The notes under the pieces are model-generated. The model was not told the origin of the DNA and did no database searches. It saw only the letters and a program-made list of their open reading frames with translations. Source: Phoronis australis (Eukaryota > Phoronida > Phoronidae). Taken from it: a DNA stretch of 64,000 bases. How positions within the stretch are numbered: position 1 is the stretch's first letter; each line of letters opens with the position of its first letter. Shown here one piece after another: positions 47,901-59,900 of this stretch. Position numbers and translations under genes: made by a program. The stretch is taken from positions 845,164 through 909,163 of the forward strand of contig NMRA01000030.1 of the NCBI GenBank assembly GCA_002633005.1. Reading direction: 5' to 3'.

Positions 47901-50900
47901 AGATAAGAAAAGCAACGTGTAGCACAAAAAAGACTCAAACAAAAAACAAAGCAAAAATTAATGACAAACAGTAGGATAAATTTCATTTCACCGAGTAATG
48001 ACAGCTCGTCAATTCCTAATCTCCCAAGTGCTGCATCTTTAACCTAAATGTTGCCTAGTTCACCGTTGCCATTAGCAACCCTGTATGTTTGTAGACCTTA
48101 TTAATTCATTCCAGGTGGTGCTGAGATGTTTCTGGGTATTTACGTAAGTCTGTCTATTTTAAAAAAGGAAATGAATAATGCATAAATTCACATTAAGATG
48201 CAATTACTTTGAAAAGTTTTCACAGGTGCATATTTTGAACACGAGTTATTGTTACTTATGCATTATATCCTGAAAATTTTTCTACTAAAAAGTGCTATGC
48301 CAACGTTTGAAGTACAAGGATAGGTTGAAATGACTACAGGTATTCTTCGACTGGCTAACAAACGGTAGATTTAGGAGGAATGTGATAAATATGACTGACT
48401 ATAAGTAGTTTTTCTTGAAGTTATCGGTTGACTACAAATGGTAGAATTGGCAGGAATGTGATAGAACGTGTCTTGACGCTGAAAGAGGTCCAATAGCTAT
48501 GAAATGTTTGTGGGATGCATTTTTAAGTTTTAATGGTCACTGCTTGTATTTCAAAAGCCAATGAGTTGACAGTTAAGCGCTTGATTCATTTTGATTGTCT
48601 TGATTCAACTGGATTACTTGTACACTCATCATCAGAGTGCAAATTATGCCGTCATTCTTGATTGATGATCCAAGTAGATTGTGGTCATTAAATTCATATA
48701 GTGGCACAATGAATGACTGGAGCACTTATGTCATGTGTCAGCTTTCATATTTTTTTTAGTTTTGCTAACATTTTTCAGTGTTTTCTAGTTCAATGCATGC
48801 GCTTTTTCTCCAAAACCTTACTTTTCGCTTTAATTATAACCTCCATAAAATTGCTGTCAATTTGCTCTTTACTCAGCTGGAGTGCCTAATTCAGGACTTG
48901 GCACTTTGTCATTGTTGGATAAGGTGTTTAATAAATCAGGTTGGTCGTTAGTCAATTTGTGTAGAAACCAAATTTCTGATCACTTTCGTTCATGGTTTGT
49001 AGCAAAATGTGAATAATTTATTACTGTGCACAGTCTACAGTCCTTTGTATTAAAACACAACATAACATCTATGAGAAACTCATTTACCTTCTCTCATTGG
49101 CTTTTAACATTTGACAGCAACATCTTCACTGCTTTATTGAGTTTTCCAATACATAATCAGTGGGTACAGCTGTACTCTAGACTGAAGGCTGTGCATTGAA
49201 ATTTATATGGTATTTTTTCACCAACAAGATTTCTACCCCTTTGGTTTATTTACTCTATTGCTAGGTGACATTGGTCATAGTAGAACACTTCATTTACAAT
49301 TTTATAACTGTACTGTGAAATACACTTGCACTAATGGTGAGTAAAATTGGTCAGTGTATCATAACTTCATATACCATATGACTGTACTGTGAGATACTCT
49401 TGTAATAATCATGGATAACATTGGTCAGTGTACACTGTACTTTATCTACCATATGACTGTACTGTGAGATACTCTTGTAGTACTCATGGATGACATTGGT
49501 CAGTGTACACTGCACTTTATCTACCGCATGACTGTACTGTGAGATACTCTTGTTGCACTGATGGATGACATTAGTCTGTGTACGCAATACTTAATTTTCC
49601 ATATGACTATACTGCAACCTACTGTTGTAGTAATTATGGGTGACATTGTCAGTCACGCAACACCTGATCTACCTTATGACTGTACTGCGACATTCTCTTG
49701 TAGTAATCATGGGTGACATTGATCATTGGTTATTAGGCAATTTTCAGACATTTTAGTGTTATTTTATCATGATTCCTGATTTTCACTATAGCTACGATAA
49801 AGCTTGTGGAAGTTTGTTAACTTTCTTGAAAAATGCTGTGCAGATGTCACTTGCCTGTTGGAGGTACTGTCGTTGATGGAGATGCTGTCGTAAAGTCTTG
49901 GTTATCTAAATCATGTTTTTCATCCTCTACTTAACCTACAGTTTCGCTACCCTCGCTATCGTCAACACTCCCATAACCACCAAAGTTATGACTTTCACCG
50001 CAAGCACCATCACCACCACCACCTCTTCCAACACCAATATCTCTACCACCACGTAACAACTCCCTACCACCATCACCACTACCACTCCCTACCACCATCA
50101 CCACTACCACTCCCTGCCGCCGTCACTAGTACCACTTCCTGCCCCCGCTGCCAGTACCACTCCCTGCCATTGTCGCCAGTACCACTCTCTGCCGCCGTTG
50201 GCACTACCACTTCCTGCTGCCGTCAGCACCACCACTCCCTACCGCCGTCACCACTACCATTCCAATACCGCCGTCAGCACTACCACTCCCTACCGCCTTC
50301 GCCATATAACTCCCCTGCTGTCGCCGCTGCCACTCCTCACCGCCGTCGCCAGCACCACTCCCCACCGCCATCGCCAGTGCCACTCCCCACTGCTATCGCC
50401 AGTACCACTCTCCACCACCATTGCCAGTACCACTCCCCACCGCCATCACCAGTACCACTCCGTACCGCCATCGCCAACAACACAAAACATTCCCTACCGC
50501 CATTGCCACCATCAATCCACGTACACCACCACCCAGAGACCTTCTACCACTGTTACTATCATCCCAGTTCTTTTCCATGTCTTGCCAAGTACCACTCTTT
50601 ATTTGAAGCACTTTTCCTATTTGTGAATTAGTTGCTTGACTGCACTTTGTTCTCATGTTTGAAATGTTTATTTCAGGAGCCGATCTGATAATATGGATGA
50701 TGAAAAATCTCCAGATTGATGATCAAAGTAAGTATAATTATCTATTGTGACAAGGTCACTGTATTCGTGTAATACTAATTAGGTCAAGCCAAGGTCACAA
50801 AGTTCAAACTTGACTGAGTCGAGGGAATCGTCTTGTTGCAACCATCATTGATGGTGTTATGAACACTAACTCAAAATACTAAAGAACAAAACTTTTTGCC

Positions 50901-53900
50901 TGAATTGGGAAAACAACAACAGAGCTGACAAGAAAAGTTGTATCTGAAGAAGTCAATATCATTCAGGAAATCAGAACTTACACTTGGCTGAATGGGCAGG
51001 TATCATTGTTTAACCTTTAACTGAGGTACGTAGAGCAACAGTGCTCCTGCTCAGTTGTAAACTGGCTGTCCTAGCATTTCTGAAATCTATCGGTCTTAAA
51101 TTTAGTGTGGTTGTCTTGTGATTAAGTTGTGTGTGTTATCATGTGGTGATGTTTTTAGAACTAAAAAAACATGGAGTTTGTAATTATAGCACTTGTTTTT
51201 TGATTTTTAATTACAATATGGCCAAAGTCTGGTGTTGAATCATTGTTAATGTGCTAATAAATCTCCTCCGAAAAATACCTTGTGTGAGCATTCCTGATAG
51301 TCTTTTTGATAACAGCGTTCTTGTATTTGTCTATTTATGAAGTACAGGACTTCATAAAACAGGCCAAATTTTTTATGTAGTTTGTAACAATTTTTGTTGG
51401 TTTTGTAAGATTCTAAGTGTCTCATTTTTTAAAATGAGCATAAGCTTCAAAAATTGCTAAGGGTATGGTGGGACATCTTGACAAATCTTGCTTGAAGTTT
51501 CCATCAAATATTAAGTTGATCTTTCATATCATTTGCTTCACAAAAAGTAATAGTACACTTTCTATGGTCTAATATTTTATATAATGTTTTGTACAACAAA
51601 ATTAATGATATTAGGAACACCAAGCTCTGCACTGTTATTTTTTATTAATAATTATTATTTACTAAAATGAGACTATCTACATTTGCAAAGGCCCAAAACT
51701 GTCATTTCAATCTGCACCTGGGATATAACCAAACATAAAAGACTTAATAACTCGTTTACAACTTGGATTATTTCTTCTAACTAATGCAAAAACAAAAAGG
51801 CTTGCCATTAAAATACAAAGTGTCCCAATGTAATAGTCAAACTAGTCGTAACCATGGCATGTGTCACCATTTCTGTTTCCATGAAGTCGTTAGACAAACG
51901 TTGACTAGGAACTACACATAATGGTGGGCACACAGCTCTCATTTGCGTATATTATCTCTACAGTTCATCAGTGACTGGTCTCATGAGACCTCTCTGTTGG
52001 CAATCAGTGAAGATGTTACATTAATTACAAATGAGGAAGTAGCTAAAGACAATTATGAGCTCATGTTACATTTGATCACAGTATAAAACTCACATGGTTT
52101 CATTTTTATCTGCATCGTTGATGCAGGCCAGTCACATGATCTTATCAATCTAACATACAGGTTGTGGTAACTCTTGAATTGGAAAGATGACTAGAAGCCT
52201 CAAATTTTGCCAGGTACCGGCACTTGTCTAAAAGAAGATGTTTTCACCTTTTTTGATTAAATGAAAGCTTTTGTATTGTATTAGACATTAATGATATACA
52301 TTTTAATGTTATCAAAAGCCTTTGTTTCACAATTACGAATGTGATTCCAGAATTTTTAGACATTAAAGTTTTCTTTCATCAAAAACTAGGGAAGCTAGTT
52401 GTCAATTGTCGAAGTGTCCGCCTGTCTTTTGAGCTCCATGACGAGACTGAAGAGGCGAATTACTTTGTGGCAAAGTTAATTGGTCTCCCACTCATGTTCT
52501 CAAGTCAGTCGCCTAAATTGGATAACTCACAAGGTTTTCGTGTTGAAGAAAACTGCTCAGGTCTCACACTGCTTGGTTGGGCTCATGTTGTAACTGCTCA
52601 GGTCTCACACTGCTTGGTTGGGCTCTTGTTATAACTTTGAACAGAAACAGGTTGTGTCAAGTTAGCAAGCAAATTTGCCATCTCTTACTAGTAAAGAACT
52701 GATAAGTACAACATTGCTTTATTAACCACTGTTCATTTACCAGGCAGTTTGAAATTTCAAAATTGTTATGAATTTCTCTGTCATGTCCCACAACTCCAAA
52801 GTTTCATTACTGACTTGGACAAGGGTTTACAACATTTAATTCTCATACCAAATTTTTCTCCTTAGTTTTTGTTGTAACGTTCAAGTTCTATTTTTGAAAT
52901 AGTGGATGAACCCCTGATTCTGTGGCAAGTTGAATTGTTAATTCTTAACCAAAATTCAATCTTCAGTTTGTTTTACTTTGTATGATACTGCCAACTTGTC
53001 ATCGTATTATTGAAATTTTACATTCTGTCTCTGTTTTGTGTCATTTTGTGATGTTTATGTAAATTATCTCCCCTCTTCATTCAGCTGAGGCTCTTCACCT
53101 TGCTCATTTAATGGCTGCCCATGGCTACTTCTTTCCAATCGAAGACCATGTCTTGAGTGTTAAGAATGACACAACATTTTACAGGTTTCAGGTAAGTGTG
53201 TTAAAGGAATAAAGGTCCACTTTTAACTTGAAAGTTGTAGTTATTTTTTACTAGAAGAAAATGCAACCTTGTAATGGATGCTAGCACGGATTTCTGATGG
53301 AGCAACAAAACCCACATCTTCTGCCAAAAATCAACTTCTCATTTTGAAGCCATTTGCTGTTATAATATCATCTTGTTCTTTTCTCTGGTTGGAATTTGCT
53401 TCATTCCCTGCTAAGTTACATTGCTAGTCACTGGCATGGGGGAAGTTTCCATCACAAAGGAGTTATGGTTATTGGGAAAATTCCAGGCAATTTAATGTAA
53501 AACATTCAAGAAGTGAACATGATAGCATTGTTTTAGGTTATTTTCAACTTGGAATAGTGAATAAGGTGCGTTAAGAGCATTTTTTACTTGAAAATTTCTG
53601 TGTAATATTTGTGCCAATTCTTGGCAGATAAACAGTTGTTGTCAATCTTTCTTGGATGCTCCATATCTTACTTGAAACTTGAAGATTAACAACGATTGTT
53701 GTATATTGGATTTTATCTTTTAATTGCAGACTCCATGTTTTTGGCCATCTCGTTGCACTGAACCTGAGAACACAGACTACGGTATGTGTGAGTGCTCTCA
53801 TACAATATGTGTGGGGAGCTCTCTTACGGTATGTGCAGAGGGAGCTCTTCTGAGTGGTATGTGTGGGGAGCTCTTCTGAGTGGTATGTGTGGGGAGCTCT

Positions 53901-56900
53901 TGTGAGTGGTATGTGTGGGGAGCTCTTGTGAGTGGTATGTGTGGGGAGCTCTCCTGAGTGGTATGTGTGGGGAGCTCTTCTGAGTGGTATGTGTGGGGAG
54001 CTCTCCTGAGTGGTATGTGTGGGGAGCCTTCCTGAGTGGTATGTGTGGGGAGGTTTGAACTGACTGGTATTCATAACCTAGATATCTTGTCAACTTAACT
54101 CTTCTATGTATCGTCACCACACGTAGCTCTAGTGAGGTGTTTCAAAAACCACCAAACCCACCACCAAAGATTCAATTACAAGCATGTTATAGCATTTAAT
54201 AAAAACTATTATAATCATATTTTCTACATTTTCAGTACCATATTGAACTGTTCAATAGGTAAATCACTTATGGAAAAGCATTGTGAGTCTGGTGAGTCAG
54301 GCGTTTCCACCATTTCTCTAAGGGCCTTGTTCACTGACTGGATGTCCTGTGTCAGGTTGGTTTACATTAACTTTGGTTGTTTTTCAGCTGTGTATTTATG
54401 CAAGCGAACCATGCAAAACAAGCAAAGACTGGAACTAGCCGATTATGAAGCCGAGAATTTGGCCAGGCTCCAGAAAATGTTCTCCAGGAAATGGGAGTTT
54501 ATTTTTTTACAAGCAGAAGCTCAAGCCAAGTAAGCCAAATAGAAAGTGAAAATTGAGTTTTACAAGATCAAGCCACGTAAAATACATAATGGAAATTGAG
54601 TTTTACGAGATCAAGCCACGTGAAATAGAAAGTGGAAATTGAGTTTTACTAGATCAAGCCACGTAAATAGAAAGTGGAAATTGAGTTTTACAAGATGAAG
54701 CCACGTAAAATAGAAAGTGGCAGTTGTGTTTTACAAGATCAAGCCACATAAAATAGAAAGTGGAAATTGAGTTTTACAAGATCAAGCCACATAAAATAGA
54801 AAGTGGAAATTGAGTTTTACAAGATTAAGCCATGTAAAATAGAAAGTGGTAGTTGAGTTTTACAAGACCAAACCACATAAAATAGAAAGTGGCAATTGAG
54901 TTTTACAAGATCAAACAATGTAAAATGCAGAGTGACAGTTGAGTTTTACAACCTTAAGCAACATAAAATTATTTGTGTTTTTCAAGGTGTAGAAGTTTAT
55001 TTATTGCTAGGTGAATGTCAAGTAAGTTACAGAGAAGACTAAATTTGCAAACAGTAACAAATGTTCTACCAAAAGTGAAGATATATTATTGACAGATAGA
55101 TGCTGAAGATTAGTCATACATTTTTTCCAAAAAATAGAAAGTTATTTTTCTGCTCAAAAACTCAAACCAAGTAAGAATTATGTCCTCCAAAAAGTTGAGT
55201 TCATTTTTAGTCTAGCAGAAGCGTAAGCCTTTTCAACATGGGGTTGTACGTACTTTAGAGGACAGGTACATGTGGAAACATAATCAGTTTCTCTGGACGT
55301 GTGATGAGATTAATTAACCTTGAAAATGCTTTTATTGCATGTTATTGGTGTGGAGTAGATCTGAATCATGTTGGTATTGATTTGGAATTTTGTATATTTC
55401 TGTCAATATGAAGGTACTGTGGTATTGGCTTTTTTCTTTAATTTGTAAAGGGCAAAAGCAAGTTCAGACCTGTCAAATTTTCCTTCCAGTTTTATAGAAA
55501 TTTATTTAGTCATTTTTAAACTTTTCCGGCACTCGTTTGTTTCAATGATTGTTACATGCAAAAACAATTTTAGGTTTGCACCTATGTACTCACTGCAATC
55601 AGTTATACTCACTGCAACCAATCAGTTATACTACAACCAACCAGTTACACTCACTGCAACCATCCAGTTATACTCACATTAACCAATCAGTTATACTCAC
55701 TACAACCCATCAGTTATACTCACTGCAACCAACCAGTTATACTCACTGCAACCAACCAGTTATACTCACATTAACCAATCAGTTATACTCACTACAACCA
55801 ATCAGTTATACTCACTGCAACCAACCAGTTATACTCACTGCAACCAACCAGTTATACTCATTGCAACCAATCATTTACTTACTACATCCACTGTGGCTAG
55901 GACTGGCTGTGCATCTTTTGGTAAAGCTGACTACTAGAGTATAAAATTTGCTTGACACTGAATTCTGTATTATGTGCTTGATAGAGTTGACAAGAAACGA
56001 GATAAGCTGGAAAGAAAAGTGCTGGACAGTCAAGAGCGCGCCTTCTGGGACGTACACCGACCTGTGGTTAGTGTTGGCTGAATGGATATTGATGGATTAG
56101 TTGTACAATTCAAGGATGAGTGTCTTAGACTAGAGGTTGGGCTTTTAATCACCAAGGACTGTGCTATATGTATGTGTGGCTTGGGATAGTGCTGGGCTTT
56201 CAGTACAAAAAATACCACCTTTAGTTATTTTAACATGTTTGTATCACAACGTAGCAATAGGTGAGAGGTTTGAACCCTGGCCAAAGATGTTTCTAAGCGA
56301 GTTATGCCGTAGGTTGGCACTGACAGTTCTTGTACAAATCTATTGTCAAAGTACACAGTACTGTGGAATGGTCTTGATTTACTAAGACCCTAAGTTGACT
56401 GGAATTTGTTGTTCTTTTGCAGCCTGGCTGTGTAAATACTACCGAAGTTGATATTAAAAAAGCTTGTCGAATGTCGAAGCCACTGAAAACCACACGGGTA
56501 ATGTGCATTTATTTTTTCTGCTTGAACTTATGAGAAAAAATTGTGTTGTGGTTAAGCAGTATAGTTGTAAATATCTAGTATTGTTGAAAATAATTAATGC
56601 TAATGAGACATTATCAGTTTTACGACTGACGCATTTTTGAGATTATTGTTAGATGGGAGTGACTTCTAGTTATGACCAGACGTGTAAAACAACAAAACCT
56701 GTTTTGTTTTTGTAATATATCACAAATTCTTAAGGTTGTCTGCTAGACATTCATTGAAAACATGGCCAGTTGTCAGTTAAACGGGCTTAAAAGTCTCGGC
56801 CATTTATGAAGTGGGGTTTGGCTTTCTCAACAGATCCTTAGAATGTGACCGTGGGGCCCCAGATTTGATTCTGTGCTGAGTTTGATTTTGGAAAATCACT

Positions 56901-59900
56901 TCTCACTGATAATGTCCCATTAAGACAAATATCCTTATTGGTTTGTGTATGGTGTGCCATGTTGCATAAACATTGTGTGATGCTTGACAACAGTGACTTG
57001 GCAGTATCCCATGTTGCTGTTGTTTGATAATAATGCTGTTGATATCGGGAGACAAGTTTTACATGTCAGCTCTGAAACCAATTCACTTCTTGATGAAGAC
57101 TATGTTCTTGTTGCAGACAAATTACAATGTGCCTGGTGGAAGGTTAAGCCCAAGTGTGTCTGAGACTGAACTGAGGCCTCTGAAGGAGCATAGAGCAGAA
57201 GAGTTGGAGAGAATGGTTGGTCCTGATAACCACAGATTTTTCTTATGGGTCAAATGATGTCTTCACTGTTGAAATGTTAGGGTTATTTCAGAGAGTTTGT
57301 GAATAATGTCGCCACTGAATGGAAGCACTTCTGATATACTGTGTTGTTCATCGTATTGGTACTTAATGTGATCATGTGGTCATTTGCCAAAAGAACATAC
57401 AGTTATTGGCCACACTGGTCTGATAAGTCCTGTGTTTTATGGAATCAAATATGTCATGTTCTAATAGATGAATCTCAAAGGTCACTTCTAAAATTTGTTT
57501 CCAAGCATCGCGAATACAGTCTATTTTTGTAGGTCAGATACTAAATCGTGCCCTATAAGCAAAAACTTGCATTGTGAAGAAAGCTAAATGGAATCTGTAT
57601 AGTATGTGTCTGTGATAGTCTGATGTTTCTGTGCATCTTTTCAGGTGAATCTGTTGAAGAAAAAACTTGAGAGACGACGTTTTAAGGTGTCAAAGACAGC
57701 CGAGTGTTTTATCTCGTATTTCGAACAGTACTGCGAGTTTGACCCATTTATGACTCTGCCCGAACCATCAAATCCATGGATATCAGATAACACGGACTTT
57801 TGGGAAGCAGAGAGTTCGCTGTATGTGTTATAAGGGTGGAGTGTTGGTGGGCAGGAAGTGTGAAGTGATCTCGTTAATGTTTTGAGCGTTATTGTGCCAT
57901 TGGGTCTCTGTTATGCCCAGATCAGAGGCTTCTTGTGTTGAATGGTCATAGAAGCAATTCATGGTACAAGCTGTGATGTCCCCCAGACTGCTTAATGCTA
58001 ACACAAGGTCTTTTCTCAGAGAAGGGGCACGTGTGCCACCTTTCATTTAAAGACCATATCAATGCTGTTTTCGGGCCAAGTAGCCACAAAATGTTTTTTT
58101 ACTAACATGTTTCAAGTTCACAAATGAACTAGATTCTTGAATTTTGATTTCTTTGGTTGTAACCAATCCATTAAACTGAATTGGGGGCAAATGTTCGTGT
58201 ATTTTAAGGGGAAAGCAGCCATGTTTATATTAACAGACCTGTGTACCATACGCAAAAAATGCGGATTCGTACGGAAATCAAGCCTACAGTACGCAAGTAC
58301 GCGCGGCCAGGCAAAAATACGCAAATTCAGCAACTTCAAAAGAGATGATTAATTCGCTTGCTTCTCGCATATTTGTAGTGTAAACAGACGAGGAAGAAGG
58401 TTTTAAAGTTAGAAATGAAAAAACATATTGTAAAATCATTATTTTAGCCAAAAACTTGAGCTAAGAACTCGGAAAACTTACTTCATTTTATTCTCGAAAT
58501 AGCCTAATAATCGGCGAATTGCGAGGCCTCTTCTATCGGCATGTGTTTCACAGGCCTAACCTATAAGCAACGACTTCCGTGATTTGTGGATTACTTACTT
58601 CGTATAATTCCGGCTGTTTACGGCTAAATACGTACTGTTGACAAAATGGCAAAGCACGTGTGGTTGCATATTTCGAGCTCTGAAGAAAGTAGCTTCTGAA
58701 AGAAGGGAACGTCTGTTTTTGCAACGTTATACCAAAGAATGACAATGTCTTATTTTATTCAAGGGACCATGGAATTTATACTGCAAGTTGTATAGCGTAT
58801 TTTTTGCGGACATGGTGACTGCTCTGACTTTGTAGCGTGTTGAGCTGACGATAATACTCGAGCCACAGTCGAGCCTCAAGGAGTCAAACCTCGACTCAAG
58901 CCTCGACTCAAGCCTCGACTCAAGCCTCGACTCGAGGTCATTTCGCATGCAGCATAGTAGTACGTGATGAGAGACACAATGAATAATTACTCAAAACATT
59001 TGTGAATGGTTAAGAAAATATTGATGCTAAACATTGTCCAGTGCAGATTCATCAACACATTTTTGCAGATATGTTTTTGCATGTATTAACATGTTAGTTC
59101 AGTAAGGACATTTGATTAACAGGATCTTTTCACTATGCGCATTGTCCCTCAACTAAACAACTTAAATTATTTTGAAAATTGGTGATCAATTCACTATGTG
59201 TGTTTTAGAAACTGAGAGGCAAGTAAGTAGGAAAAGTACCCAGGAGGCGGCTGAATGAGTTCCAAAACCGAAAGTTTGAGGAAAAAAGACAAAAGTCCTC
59301 TAAAGAGGCACGAATTCGGCGTGAAAGCTCTGAACCCTAAGCAAAGCCCCCTCCCGTTTTTTCTTTTCTTTTTAATCAGTCAGATAGTGAAAGGTAAATT
59401 TGGTCTGTGCGTGGGAATCTGCGAATTTACTGGGAAATCTGCAAATCTGGCGTTCAGAGTACTCCAATGCAGTTTGGGTGGTACACAGGTCTGTATTAAC
59501 TGTACTTAATTTATTATCCATGCAGCAATAGAAAATGACACAGAATGTGATGTTAACGAGGGAGCAAAAATTCTGCATTTTTAGATTGAGTAAATACTTA
59601 TGAAGACACTGGGTCTAAGCCCAGGAACTTTTATCTTATTTCTTGAAGAATATCAAAGTAATACTCTCTGTGTGTTCAGTAGGTGTTCTGGAGTAGTGTC
59701 TGTCTGTGTGTCTTACCAAGTGTCCCAAACTAATAATTACTCAGAATAATGGGAGTTGAGAAGGATAACATCAATGTCTCCATATTACTTGGGCAATTTC
59801 TATGGAATTCGATTTAATTCATGTTTCAATTGATGACTTGCACATTGTATTTTGCTGCTGCTTGGAGCACATTTTTAAAGTTTCTTAGAAAATTCTGTTA

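Noticed and set aside
50170-50631. Pro/Ser/Thr-rich ORFs of 142-153 codons on the + strand
   Set aside because: They are readings of a minisatellite whose period keeps several frames open; there is no domain, no conserved start, and open frames overlap on both strands.
52341-52634. 97-codon ORF in RGS intron 2
   Set aside because: No recognised domain; its end is a 41-bp tandem duplication, and splicing it in is not needed for the continuous RGS frame between exons b and c.
53571-54120. His/Thr-rich - strand ORFs of 98 and 167 codons
   Set aside because: They read through the 26-bp array after exon d on the opposite strand; two frames stay open together because of the repeat.
57216-57257. 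Reading exon h on to its stop (…[13 protein letters not shown])
   Set aside because: This would truncate the protein before the GGL domain; splicing at 57215 gives a gap-free GGL helix with exon i.
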